Shown here: in pieces, positions 25,412-33,516 of the stretch
How positions within the stretch are numbered: position 1 is the stretch's first letter
Layout of the letters: each line of letters opens with the position of its first letter
Translations under genes and position numbers: made by a program
Assembly (NCBI RefSeq): GCF_002356295.1
Contig: NZ_AP018042.1
Location: 3,442,361 to 3,506,360, forward strand
Reading direction: 5' to 3'
Length of the DNA stretch: 64,000 nt
DNA from: Labilibaculum antarcticum
Lineage (GTDB): Bacteria; Bacteroidota; Bacteroidia; Bacteroidales; Marinifilaceae
Notes under the pieces: model-generated
Database searches by the model: none
What the model was told of the DNA's origin: nothing
The model's input: only the letters and a program-made list of their open reading frames with translations

Positions 25412-25879
25412 TTACATTTCGGCTTTTAAGGTAGATTCCAATTTTTCAATGTAAGCTTTGGTATCATTAAGCGCATTACGAAAAGCAAAATTGGTTAAAT
25501 CTTCAATTTCACCCGACTTACTGTGTTTAATAAAAAGAGAAGAACCTGATGCCTGAAATTCTTTAGCTACAGCTTTATTTTCTTCCTGATCCAAATTGAT
25601 ATCGAAGAATTGGATATTCATTTTTTCTGCAACTTCCTTTGCTTTCTCACCAACAGCTTTGCAGGTTTTACATTTTCGATCACCATGAAAATAATATACT
25701 CCAGCACCTTCTGTGCTATTTGCTACTGATTTAGTTTCCGATGATTTTTCACATTTACTGCAATCATTAGTGCAGGCAACTTCTGTTTCTGCTTTAGCTG
25801 TTTCTTTTTTTGTTTTCGATTGGCAAGATGCAAAGCTAACACCGATTGCTAGCAGACTATATAATACTAGATTTTTCAT
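25412..25879 (-). CDS. ArsF-like thioredoxin-fold lipoprotein
   Basis: 155 aa lipoprotein; the anchored cysteine is Cys19 (SFASC). A short spacer rich in Cys and Lys carries CxxxCxxC (Cys36, Cys40, Cys43). The domain from residue 60 resembles thioredoxin: VYYFHGDRKCKTCKAVGEKA with the CxxC pair Cys70/Cys73 and the VAKEFQASGSSLFI strand. The likely place is the periplasmic face of the inner membrane, where it could pass electrons to or from the ArsG-like protein. Related proteins are annotated as ArsF-type nitroreductase subunits. Confidence 0.85.
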   Translation of the reverse strand: MKNLVLYSLLAIGVSFASCQSKTKKETAKAETEVACTNDCSKCEKSSETKSVANSTEGAGVYYFHGDRKCKTCKAVGEKAKEVAEKMNIQFFDINLDQEENKAVAKEFQASGSSLFIKHSKSGEIEDLTNFAFRNALNDTKAYIEKLESTLKAEM

Positions 25880-25890
25880 TTTAGAAATAC

Positions 25891-26127
25891 TTATGCGTTT
25901 TTAATAAATTCTTTGATTTCGGATACAGATGGAACTTTTCCACTTACCACCACTTTTTCGTTAATAACAAGAGCAGGAGTTGACATTACACCATAAGAGA
26001 GAATTTTGATCATATCATCCACTTTCGTGATGTTGGCATCAATTGACAGTTCTTCTACCGCTTTTTTTGTTGCTTCAGCTAAAGTGCCGCATTTTTTACA
26101 ACCCGGGCCTAATACTTTTATTTCCAT
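25891..26127 (-). CDS. small thioredoxin-like protein (TM0996/MTH895 family, ArsE-like)
   Basis: 78 aa. The redox motif is LGPGCKKCGTL (Cys10, Cys13) and the fold ends in VMSTPALVINEKVV, with the cis-proline (TP). Such minimal thioredoxins are usually encoded with ArsR regulators and ArsP or ArsG membrane proteins. It is cytosolic and probably reduces a thiol or metalloid in the pathway. It is 16 nt from arsR and 11 nt from the ArsF-like gene. Confidence 0.92.
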   Translation of the reverse strand: MEIKVLGPGCKKCGTLAEATKKAVEELSIDANITKVDDMIKILSYGVMSTPALVINEKVVVSGKVPSVSEIKEFIKNA

Positions 26128-26143
26128 TTTATGTATGTGTTAT

Positions 26144-26440
26144 TTATTTGAAAAATTCTTTAAATAAGTTTTGAGCTATTGTCCAATTCTCTTTGTTAAG
26201 GCAATACTTAATTTTAGGACTTGCAATTTCGCCTTGAATTAAGCCTGCATTTTTTAGTTCTTTCAAATGTTGAGATAGGGTAGATCTGGCAATGGGAACT
26301 TCCTCTGCTAAATCACCACTGTAACAACAGGTTTGTTTTGAGAGTATAACGCAAATGTAAATGCGTACAGGATGCGATAGGGCTTTGGCAAATCGTGCCA
26401 ATTGTTGTTCATTGGTGGAATAAAACTCTTTTACTTCCAT
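26144..26440 (-). CDS. ArsR-family transcriptional regulator
   Basis: 98 aa winged-helix repressor: ARFAKALSHPVRIYI then the recognition helix ARSTLSQHLKELKNAG. Cysteines that could bind trivalent metalloids are Cys30, the adjacent Cys38-Cys39 (KQTCCYSGD) and Cys80. It is the first gene of the minus-strand operon and the palindrome directly before its start codon is a natural operator, so autoregulation and derepression by an arsenical, antimonial or other thiol-reactive ligand are expected. Confidence 0.93.
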   Translation of the reverse strand: MEVKEFYSTNEQQLARFAKALSHPVRIYICVILSKQTCCYSGDLAEEVPIARSTLSQHLKELKNAGLIQGEIASPKIKYCLNKENWTIAQNLFKEFFK

Positions 26441-26443
26441 TCT

Positions 26444-26473
26444 GTTTCGTATTTCGTAAAACTACGAAACGAA
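26444..26473. promoter_or_regulatory. ArsR operator palindrome
   Basis: GTTTCGTA (26444-26451) and TACGAAAC (26463-26470) are perfect 8-bp inverted repeats. A second, nested copy TTTCGTA at 26452-26458 pairs with the same arm across the spacer AAAC. The site begins 4 nt before the arsR start codon, so a bound repressor would also cover the start region. Confidence 0.7.
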
Positions 26474-26559
26474 GATAGTGTGGAAATTTTAAAAACACAA
26501 AATTTTAGTGCAATAAAAAGAAATCGATTTGTGAATTTTAGGAAATTATTTATTTAGAG

Positions 26560-27279
26560 TTAGTTGTTACTGTTCTTGAAATAGGGAATCAATTTGTTTT
26601 TACCGTGTTTATAACGGTCTTTGCAATTTCTGATATCTCCAATAAACCTAAGTTTTTTCGGAACCCCCAATTTAAATATCCCTTTCCCTTTAGCCATCCT
26701 ATCAAGTTTCCAAATGGCTTTTTCAGATAGTTGATTGTAGAGTGGTTCGAGAATTTCACATTGCTCAATGGTGCCATATTTTTCATCCCATTTTAATGCC
26801 TTTTCTCCTTTAATAATTTCATTGGAAAAATAAACATCTCGTATTTGAGGAAATGCAAAGGAAAATACTTTTTCTGATCCGTTATGGGCAAATAGAACTA
26901 ATTCTTTATTTCGAATTATGAATATACGAAGAAATCCATTCTCCGTTTTGGCCAATTGATTAGCGGCTACCGAAGCAATTCCCAGCCATTTTATATCGTG
27001 GCCTTTCTCAATACAAACTTCGTTGAAGAATGTATAAAAATCTCTTATTTGGCGAATGCTTTTATACTTTTCATTCCCTTTGTCGATACCCAAATTGTAG
27101 ATGTTGGCTTGTTGCCACACTTCGGTGTTTCTTTTACGATCTTTTTTTAACCAGCAACCATCTTGTAGAACAGTATTTTCAGTTTCTTTTTTGTAAGTAT
27201 GTAAACTTTTCCACTCTTGTGAGAATGCAAGAATGGTAGGGAGCAGAAGGAGAAAGAGAATGAGGGTTGCTTTTTTCAC
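26560..27279 (-). CDS. exported protein of unknown function
   Basis: 239 aa with a signal peptide (ending LAFSQ); the apparent start is GTG at 27279. The mature protein is basic and contains no cysteine pair pattern or known catalytic motif that I can identify. Notable segments are EVWQQANIYNLG, QIRDFYTFFNEVC and, near the end, GKGIFKLGVPKKLRF. I recall Bacteroidota proteins of this shape being labelled as insecticidal toxin complex proteins, but nothing here supports a toxin role. It is a single-gene unit upstream of the palindromic element. Confidence 0.75.
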   Translation of the reverse strand: MKKATLILFLLLLPTILAFSQEWKSLHTYKKETENTVLQDGCWLKKDRKRNTEVWQQANIYNLGIDKGNEKYKSIRQIRDFYTFFNEVCIEKGHDIKWLGIASVAANQLAKTENGFLRIFIIRNKELVLFAHNGSEKVFSFAFPQIRDVYFSNEIIKGEKALKWDEKYGTIEQCEILEPLYNQLSEKAIWKLDRMAKGKGIFKLGVPKKLRFIGDIRNCKDRYKHGKNKLIPYFKNSNN

Positions 27280-27331
27280 AGAATATATTTTAATACTTGT
27301 TGCGCGCTTTTGGACTTAACTTTTTATTTTT

Positions 27332-27459
27332 TGCCCTATTGCCATAGGGCTAGACCGAGTGCATGTTTGTTTCGCTCTTTGGAGCTTGGGATTTTTTAAA
27401 TTCCCCAAAGATGAAACAAAAGAACTGGAAATCATATTTTGTTAGCCCCTATGGGGCGA
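27332..27459. repeat. palindromic intergenic element
   Basis: Nested inverted repeats: TTTGTTTCGCTCTTTGG (27366-27382) faces CCAAAGATGAAACAAA (27405-27420), and each flank carries its own small palindrome (GCCCTATTGCCATAGGGC and TTAGCCCCTATGGGGC). The whole stretch can fold back on itself. No transposase; REP- or MITE-like. Confidence 0.5.
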
Positions 27460-27681
27460 AATGTTTTATTTGACAGGAATTTCAACATTAGTTATACTTG
27501 AGTTTCGCATAGTTAACCTGTTATTATTTACCATTATTGTTCCTCATATTTAGTTACAGTTTATTCTATAATGCTCCATAATGAAAAAGTGTTTATTTCG
27601 ATTGTTTATAAAATTAAATTTGATTCTATTACTTAACATCTATATGAAATTATTGGGGCACAATATTTCATTACTAATAAT

Positions 27682-27861
27682 GGATACCCGTTTCCAGCTC
27701 GCAGGGGTATATTCCCGTTTCAGGAGGCATCTTCCCGGTAAATAGACCATGTTTCTATCTGATTAGCCCATCTTGATACTCGATCAATCAATTTTCCCGT
27801 CATATCAGCCTGTTTTCCCGTATTATTTGTCAATTTCACAGCTTACTAAGGTATCTTCCCA
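27682..27861. repeat. degenerate array of GGxATxTTCCCG units
   Basis: Units ending in TTCCCG or a close variant occur with the CCC near 27688, 27715, 27735, 27797, 27818 and 27859. The best units are GGTATATTCCCG, GGCATCTTCCCG, GCCTGTTTTCCCG and GGTATCTTCCCA. From the second unit on, the gaps are 20, 62, 21 and 41 nt, close to multiples of 20.5. Confidence 0.4.
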
Positions 27862-28066
27862 CCATCTTAATTAATTTCCTAACAAATAAATTAATTCTTA
27901 TCATTGTGTGTATATTATTACCATAACGAAAGCTTTGAAAGTGTTAGTCTTGCCATTTAAATTAAAATTATGTTCCGCTAAATTTCATTTTATCATTCTT
28001 AATAAGTAATTTAATAACTCTTAAGAAATAAACGTAAATAATATTATTAATTAAAATGTGAAAATT

Positions 28067-28726
28067 ATGTGGTTGAGTCCATCAATATCCGAATCTAAGT
28101 TTTTTGAACGAGTTCGTATCGCACTAACCAACGCCGAGTCGCATTCTGAAATAAGAGCCGCCTTAATTGAATACGGTGTAAATGAAACTTTTATCGCCGA
28201 AGGGTGGCAGGTGTTTAATCGTGCCAAAGAAACTTGGGAGCGAAATAAAATGGAGGTGTCGGAAACCAGATTGTCATCGAATACTTATCACAATGCTTAT
28301 ACTGAATTAGAAATGAAATTTAAGAGGCATCGAGATTTAAGCCTGATACTTTGCAAGAGAGATCCTGATATGCAAATTTTGTTAGGATTAAAGGGACGTT
28401 TTCCTGTTGCCTACAATAAATTTTTCGATAACGTAAAATTATATTATACGAGTATAATAACTATTCCTGAGGTGCAAACCAAAATGGGAGTGATCAAGAT
28501 CACCCCCGAAGTTGCGACTTCTCAGCTTACTGAACTGGATCACTTGCTTACACTTCGTGCCGATTACGATAAGGAAAAGGGGGAGTCTCAGGATGCTACC
28601 GTATCGAAAAATGCAGGCCTTCATGAACTTAGCGAATGGATGGATAATTTTGATATATTGGCAGAAATAGCACTTTACGATAAGCCTCAACGTCTCGAAG
28701 TATTGGGTTTACTTGTTAGGAGTTAA
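28067..28726 (+). CDS. uncharacterised alpha-helical protein
   Basis: 219 aa from the ATG at 28067; an in-frame GTG at 28058 is possible. Predicted mostly helical, with no signal peptide, membrane segment or cysteine motif. Recognisable blocks are IRAALIEYGVNETFIAEGWQ near the N-terminus, LLGLKGRFPVAYNKFFDN in the middle and a C-terminal WMDNFDILAEIAL ... LEVLGLLVRS. I have the impression of a Bacteroidota-specific family without assigned function, but cannot name it. The degenerate array lies upstream and a strong bidirectional terminator follows. Confidence 0.8.
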   Translation: MWLSPSISESKFFERVRIALTNAESHSEIRAALIEYGVNETFIAEGWQVFNRAKETWERNKMEVSETRLSSNTYHNAYTELEMKFKRHRDLSLILCKRDPDMQILLGLKGRFPVAYNKFFDNVKLYYTSIITIPEVQTKMGVIKITPEVATSQLTELDHLLTLRADYDKEKGESQDATVSKNAGLHELSEWMDNFDILAEIALYDKPQRLEVLGLLVRS

Positions 28727-28749
28727 GAATTGCTAGTAGATTTTCTTAC

Positions 28750-28796
28750 GATAAAAAAAGCCGGTTTCCCCTAGAAGGAAGCCGGCTTTTTTTATC
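28750..28796. terminator. bidirectional intrinsic terminator
   Basis: A 20-bp stem (28750-28769 with 28777-28796, one mismatch) around GCCGGTTTCC / GGAAGCCGGC, with seven-nucleotide A- and T-runs on either side, between convergent genes. Confidence 0.93.
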
Positions 28797-28810
28797 GTTT
28801 TAATTTGTAT

Positions 28811-29356
28811 TTATTCTGCAGTCTGTATTTCGCATGAATTGCCCATACAGTTTGGTCTCACTTCAGGTTGTTTCATTAGTTTTAATCGGAGTGCTAAAAA
28901 GTATAGCTGACAACCAACACAAATTCCAAATGCAGTTTCAACAAACATCAAAAGCATGCAGAGTAAACACAGCATACAAACTGATTCAAAAATTGTTGGG
29001 TCGCTTTGTAAAGGAATCGATAACAAAAATACTATAGCAGAAAGCGTTAAGCCTAAACTCCATGCGAATCTTTTTTGCACGGCACCGATGTATATCGGCT
29101 CTTGTTTAAACACGATAAGACGAGCAAGGACATTGGCCGGAGCGTATTTGGGATTGATGAAAACACTAATGGCAAAGTTGAGCACAATAAATCCTGAAAC
29201 GTAAGGGATAGGAGCGTACTTTTTGAAAAATACCGCTGCGATTAAGGTCACAAAGATTGTTAAGAACAACAGTCCTGCTGTGGCGCGTACTTCTCTCTCG
29301 TTTAAAACTTTATAGCTAATTCCATCTACATATTCTCCAAAACTAAATCTTGACAT
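28811..29356 (-). CDS. DUF4395 membrane protein
   Basis: 181 aa from the ATG at 29356; the frame extends to a TTG at 29401, which is less likely. Four hydrophobic helices are evident, and the DUF4395 pattern is present: VNEREVRATAGLLFL-like start (here LNEREVRATAG), FINPKYAPANVLAR in the loop, and a CxGxQ-like FGICVGCQLY near the last helix. The tail has a cysteine pair (NCMGNSCE) after the membrane part. Function unknown; in other bacteria the domain is often beside thioredoxin or rhodanese genes, which is not so here. Confidence 0.85.
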   Translation of the reverse strand: MSRFSFGEYVDGISYKVLNEREVRATAGLLFLTIFVTLIAAVFFKKYAPIPYVSGFIVLNFAISVFINPKYAPANVLARLIVFKQEPIYIGAVQKRFAWSLGLTLSAIVFLLSIPLQSDPTIFESVCMLCLLCMLLMFVETAFGICVGCQLYFLALRLKLMKQPEVRPNCMGNSCEIQTAE

Positions 29357-29514
29357 CTTCTGATATATTTTATAGTAAAAATCGGATTGCAAAGTAATCA
29401 AAATACCTGCAGGTACTAATTGTAAATAGTTAAGGAAATGTTAAAGTAGGATTGACAGCCTAATCCTTGAAAGGATAAGAATGACTGTTTCAGAATTAGT
29501 ATCTATTCATGGAA

Positions 29515-29549
29515 TAAAAAAATCCGGCTCCCAAAAGGAAACCGGCTTT
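29515..29549 (-). terminator. intrinsic terminator of pheT
   Basis: Minus strand AAGCCGGTTTCC, loop TTTT, GGGAGCCGGATT plus T-run. It begins 18 nt after the pheT stop codon. Confidence 0.82.
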
Positions 29550-29567
29550 GTAAATATTTGTATCAGA

Positions 29568-32018
29568 TTATCTAATCTGAGCTCCCAATTGTTTTTCGTA
29601 GCTCTTAATCAGTTTTTGCATTATCTTATCAATTTGCTTGTCTTCCAATGTTTTTTCAGTGTCCTGAAGAATGAAACTTACTGCGTACGATTTTTTATCA
29701 GCACCCAGTTTCTCGCCTTCGTAAACATCAAACAAAGAAACAGACGTTAGCAAGTTTTTTTCGCAGTTGAAAGCTATGGTTTTAATTTCTGCAAAGCTGG
29801 TTGCTTTGTCAATCAGTAAAGCCAAATCGCGTTTAACGGCAGGATATTTAGGAATTACGGTGTAAGAAACTTTGTTTTTAGTAGCCTCGCTAATCAGCAT
29901 TTCCCAATCGAAATCGGCATAGTAAACAGGAACATCAATGTCCATTGCTTTTAGAATTTTACCGCTTACCATTCCCACTTCAACCAATACCTTTTTCTTA
30001 ACGCCATAGCTTAAGCCTTCGGTAAATTGGTCGTTTTCGATTTCATTAATTCTTAATTTATCGATTTTAAAACCCAAACGTTTCAGTACATTTTCAGCGA
30101 AAGCTTTCATGTGGAAGAAGTTCGTAGGTTCTTCTTTCAGATTCCAGTTTGCAACTGTTTTGTTTCCACACATGAAAACGCCCAAATGTTCTTTTTCGAA
30201 ATAGTTGTCAACCGGGTTTTCGTTTTCCGGATTTACGAAGTGTTGGTACGATTTACCAAACTCGTAGAATTTTAAATCCGCATTTCTGCGGTTGATATTG
30301 TAAGCAATACATTCCAAACCACCAAACAGGAGACTCTGACGCATTGCATTTAAATCGGAACTAAGTGGGTTGAAAATACGAACGGTATTCTCCATTTTCA
30401 GGCTTTCCAAGTTCTCGTAGTACGATGCTTTGGTTAACGAATTGTTCATGATCTCGTTGAAACCAGCATAGGATAATAGGTCTGCTATGGTATTTTTCAA
30501 CTTGTGCTCGTCTGGTTTTGGTGCATAGCTTAATGATGCATTCACTTTTCCCGGAACTTCAACATTGTTGAAACCATAAATACGCAATACTTCTTCTACA
30601 ATATCAGCTTCACGCTTAACATCTACTCTGTACGGAGGAACCAAAAGATTCAAAGTATCACCATCTTCTTTTTCAATACCAATTTCAAGAGCTGTTAAAA
30701 TTTTCTTGATTGTTTCCTTACCGATTTTTTTGCCAATTAATCTTTCAATACGATCAACACTCACCTCAACTTTAAAATCGGCAATGGGGTTTGGGTAAAT
30801 ATCAATTACTTCAGATGAAATGCTGCCACCGGCAATCTCTTTAATTAAAAGAGCTGCGCGTTTCATGGCATAAATGGTATTGTTAGGATCTGTTCCACGT
30901 TCAAAACGGAAAGATGCATCGGTATTTAAAGCATGACGACGAGCCGTTTTACGAACAGATACTGCATCGAAATAGGCACTTTCAAGGAAAACCGAAGTCG
31001 TTGTTGCGCTAACACCTGATTCTAATCCGCCAAAAACACCAGCAATACACATTGGTTCTTCTGCGTTGCAAATCATCAGGTCGTTTTCGTTCAATTCTCT
31101 TTTTGTTTCGTCAAGAGTTGTGAATTGAGTTCCACCTGCCAGAGTTTTAACAATTACTTTATTGCCTGCTATTTTAGCGTAATCGAAAGAATGTAATGGC
31201 TGACCGGTTTCAAACAATACGAAGTTGGTGATATCCACTACGTTGTTGATTGGTTTTAAGCCAATTGCTTTCAAACGATTTTGCAACCATTCCGGCGATT
31301 CTGCTATGGTGATACCACTCACACAAACACCAGAGTAACGGTGACAAGCCTCTGGATTTTCTACAACAACCTCGATTGGAGTACTGTTGTTTTCAACCTT
31401 AAATGCTTCAACCGAAGGCATTTTGTAGTCTATATCTTTTTGTTGCTTTAAATAAGCAGCTAAATCTCTTGCAACACCAATGTGAGATGCACCATCAATA
31501 CGGTTAGGAGTCAAGTCAATTTCAATGGCAATATCATCTTCTACATTGAAATACTTAGCTGCAGGTGTTCCTGCAACAGCTTCGGCAGGAAGTTCCATAA
31601 TTCCCTCGTGACCAGTACCAACACCAATTTCGTCTTCGGCACAAATCATACCTAATGAAACCTCACCTCTAATCTTCGATTTTTTAATGGTAAAGCTTTC
31701 GTCACCATCGTACAAAACGGTTCCAACGGTAGCTACTACCACCTTTTGTCCTGCGGCTATATTAGCTGCACCACAAACAATTGGTAATAATTCTTCGCCA
31801 TTCACATCAACACCTGTTATGCTCAAATGATCAGAATTTGAATGAGGAATACAAGTTTTTACTTCACCAATAATCAAACCTTCCAAGCCACCCTTAATGG
31901 ATTGGATTTTCTCGATTCCCCCAACTTCTAAACCAATTTGAGTTAGAATGTCATCCATTTCAGCAGGCGTAAGATCAATATCAATGTAATCTTTAAGCCA
32001 TTTGTACGATACCTTCAT
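29568..32018 (-). CDS. pheT: phenylalanine--tRNA ligase beta subunit
   Basis: 816 aa, full bacterial length. The order is: N-terminal MKVSYKWLKDYIDIDLTP, an EMAP-type tRNA-binding domain (about residues 40-150, with GVDVNGEELLPIVCGAANI), B3/B4 editing domain (about 210-380, with ALNTDASFRFERGTDP near 360), B5 domain (about 400-480), the catalytic-like core and a C-terminal FDX-ACB anticodon-binding domain (YPAVKRDLALLID). With PheS it charges tRNA-Phe. The alpha subunit gene is not adjacent, as in many Bacteroidota. A promoter and a hairpin are visible in the leader. Confidence 0.97.
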   Translation of the reverse strand: MKVSYKWLKDYIDIDLTPAEMDDILTQIGLEVGGIEKIQSIKGGLEGLIIGEVKTCIPHSNSDHLSITGVDVNGEELLPIVCGAANIAAGQKVVVATVGTVLYDGDESFTIKKSKIRGEVSLGMICAEDEIGVGTGHEGIMELPAEAVAGTPAAKYFNVEDDIAIEIDLTPNRIDGASHIGVARDLAAYLKQQKDIDYKMPSVEAFKVENNSTPIEVVVENPEACHRYSGVCVSGITIAESPEWLQNRLKAIGLKPINNVVDITNFVLFETGQPLHSFDYAKIAGNKVIVKTLAGGTQFTTLDETKRELNENDLMICNAEEPMCIAGVFGGLESGVSATTTSVFLESAYFDAVSVRKTARRHALNTDASFRFERGTDPNNTIYAMKRAALLIKEIAGGSISSEVIDIYPNPIADFKVEVSVDRIERLIGKKIGKETIKKILTALEIGIEKEDGDTLNLLVPPYRVDVKREADIVEEVLRIYGFNNVEVPGKVNASLSYAPKPDEHKLKNTIADLLSYAGFNEIMNNSLTKASYYENLESLKMENTVRIFNPLSSDLNAMRQSLLFGGLECIAYNINRRNADLKFYEFGKSYQHFVNPENENPVDNYFEKEHLGVFMCGNKTVANWNLKEEPTNFFHMKAFAENVLKRLGFKIDKLRINEIENDQFTEGLSYGVKKKVLVEVGMVSGKILKAMDIDVPVYYADFDWEMLISEATKNKVSYTVIPKYPAVKRDLALLIDKATSFAEIKTIAFNCEKNLLTSVSLFDVYEGEKLGADKKSYAVSFILQDTEKTLEDKQIDKIMQKLIKSYEKQLGAQIR

Positions 32019-32056
32019 TATATGTGTATTTTATCAGATAGTTTTAAACTTTATGG

Positions 32057-32084
32057 ATAAAGTGATGCATTTACTTCACTTTAT
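32057..32084 (-). promoter_or_regulatory. hairpin in the pheT leader
   Basis: ATAAAGTGA (32057-32065) and TCACTTTAT (32076-32084) form a perfect 9-bp stem in the mRNA leader, between the predicted transcription start and the start codon at 32018. No U-run follows. Confidence 0.4.
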
Positions 32085-32096
32085 TCTACAAGCTTA

Positions 32097-32128
32097 CAAA
32101 AGTAGAAATTTTACCTCCAAGTAACAAG
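32097..32128 (-). promoter_or_regulatory. Bacteroidota promoter of pheT
   Basis: Minus strand CTTG (32125-32128), 20 nt, then TACTTTTG (32097-32104). The -7 box matches fully and the -33 box at three of four positions. Confidence 0.5.
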
Positions 32129-32243
32129 CGGGATAGAGGCTTTAAATTCGTAGGCTTTAAGAAAATGAATTAACTCCTAAGCGATCCGTTTCACTCATTA
32201 TACTTAGTGTAATGCGCATGGGAACACAAACATATTAAGAGAC

Positions 32244-32286
32244 TTCCTTTGTGTTCCTTTGTAAAATTCTTAGTGTTTCCTTTGTG
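32244..32286. repeat. three copies of TTCCTTTGTG
   Basis: TTCCTTTGTG at 32244-32253, TTCCTTTGTA at 32254-32263 and TTCCTTTGTG at 32277-32286, in the divergent pheT/surE gap. Similar short repeats are common in intergenic DNA of Bacteroidota. Confidence 0.5.
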
Positions 32287-32311
32287 GTTAAAATATTTAT
32301 CGTTCTAGTAA

Positions 32312-32343
32312 ATTGATTATTGCCCCGAATTCGAATATATTTG
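32312..32343 (+). promoter_or_regulatory. Bacteroidota promoter of surE
   Basis: ATTG (32312-32315), 20 nt, then TATATTTG (32336-32343), 22 nt before the start codon at 32365. Confidence 0.5.
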
Positions 32344-32364
32344 TAGCATTATCAAAATAGAGAT

Positions 32365-33147
32365 ATGAGCGAGTCAAAAGAGAAACCCATTATACTAGTT
32401 ACCAACGACGATGGTCTTAATGCTAAAGGAATAAAGGCTTTAGTGGCTATGGTTAAAGATTTCGGAGATATTTATGTGGTTGCACCCAACCGAGCCAATT
32501 CAGGAAAATCGAATTCCATAACGGTAGAAGTTCCTATTCGAATAAAACAAGTTCGGGATGAGGAGAATCTGCATATTTATAGTTGCAAAGGGACGCCAGT
32601 TGATTGTGTTAAGCTTGCATTGAATAAAATTTTACCCCAAAAACCTGATTTTCTGGTTTCTGGGATTAATCATGGTGCTAATACTTCTATAAGTGTTTTA
32701 TACTCCGGAACAATGGGTGCCACTATTGAAGGTTGCATCAATGGAGTTCCATCCATTGGATTTTCCTTGAATGCGTTTGCTACTGATGCTGATTTTACAG
32801 AATCGATAAAATATGGACGTAAAATATTTGCCAATTTGGTGCAAAATGGATTGCAAGCTGGTATTTGTTTAAATGTGAATTTTCCGAATAATGAGATTAA
32901 AGGCATTCGTGTGTGTCGCCAAGCTATTGGTCGATGGAATGAGGAATTTGATCATAGGCAAGATCCTTTTGGAGGAGATTATTACTGGTTAACCGGGCAT
33001 TTTAAGAATGCGGAACCCAATGCAGAGGAAACTGATGAATGGGCGATTCAAAATGGCTTTGCATCTGTGGTTCCTACTCAAATTGACATGACAGCTCACG
33101 ATTTATTAGAGGATTTAAAAAAATGGGATTATGAAATCAAAGATTAA
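32365..33147 (+). CDS. surE: 5'/3'-nucleotidase SurE
   Basis: 260 aa, usual length. The metal-binding start is LVTNDDGLNAKGI (Asp15, Asp16), followed by VVAPNRANSGKSNSI and DFLVSGINHGANT, all parts of the SurE active site. It removes phosphate from nucleoside 5'- and 3'-monophosphates and short polyphosphates, and is a survival protein in stationary phase. The next gene overlaps its 3' end by 17 nt and lpxB follows, an order seen in other Bacteroidota. Confidence 0.97.
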   Translation: MSESKEKPIILVTNDDGLNAKGIKALVAMVKDFGDIYVVAPNRANSGKSNSITVEVPIRIKQVRDEENLHIYSCKGTPVDCVKLALNKILPQKPDFLVSGINHGANTSISVLYSGTMGATIEGCINGVPSIGFSLNAFATDADFTESIKYGRKIFANLVQNGLQAGICLNVNFPNNEIKGIRVCRQAIGRWNEEFDHRQDPFGGDYYWLTGHFKNAEPNAEETDEWAIQNGFASVVPTQIDMTAHDLLEDLKKWDYEIKD

Positions 33148-33430
33148 TTCAACCACATTAGGATTGATTATTGGACTTTTGGTTCCTCTTTTAGTTATTT
33201 TGTTGGTTTATGTAATTAGATTCCAGTCTAATATGAGCTTGCAAACCTTTATTGACAGTATGTTGGTTCACCGGATTTACACAAAAGTAATTGCATTGGG
33301 AGTGTATTTTGGAAACATTGTGTTCTTCTTTATTTTTATTAAAACAGATCTACTAAAGGCTGCCAAAGGAGTATTACTAGCAACTATTTTGTATTCCCTG
33401 GCTATCATGGTTTTCCGTTTTGGAATGTAA
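33131..33430 (+). CDS. small membrane protein between surE and lpxB
   Basis: 99 aa with three hydrophobic helices (about residues 9-28, 50-71 and 78-96) and positively charged ends. The family is not recognised by name. It overlaps surE by 17 nt, so it is translationally coupled, and is 86 nt from lpxB. Its position between surE and lpxB suggests an envelope or lipid-A related role, but there is no direct evidence. Confidence 0.82.
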   Translation: MKSKINSTTLGLIIGLLVPLLVILLVYVIRFQSNMSLQTFIDSMLVHRIYTKVIALGVYFGNIVFFFIFIKTDLLKAAKGVLLATILYSLAIMVFRFGM

Positions 33431-33516
33431 TGCGCATAGATATAATATTATAGATGCGAGATTGTCATATGTAATTTCTCATTTCTTTAATCTCAGCTCT
33501 CAAATTTTTTTATAAA

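Larger units (their letters stand above)
27280..28066. other. non-coding region, about 790 nt, with two repeat structures
   Basis: No protein or RNA gene recognised. It holds a palindromic element at 27332-27459 and a degenerate array at 27682-27861. The rest is AT-rich (27470-27640 and 27870-28066) and shows nothing clear. Confidence 0.6.

Noticed and set aside
27682-27861. CRISPR array
   Set aside because: Units are degenerate and the spacing is too short; no cas genes in the window.
27644-27870. small protein reading across the TTCCCG array
   Set aside because: Two in-frame stops interrupt it and the composition is unconvincing.
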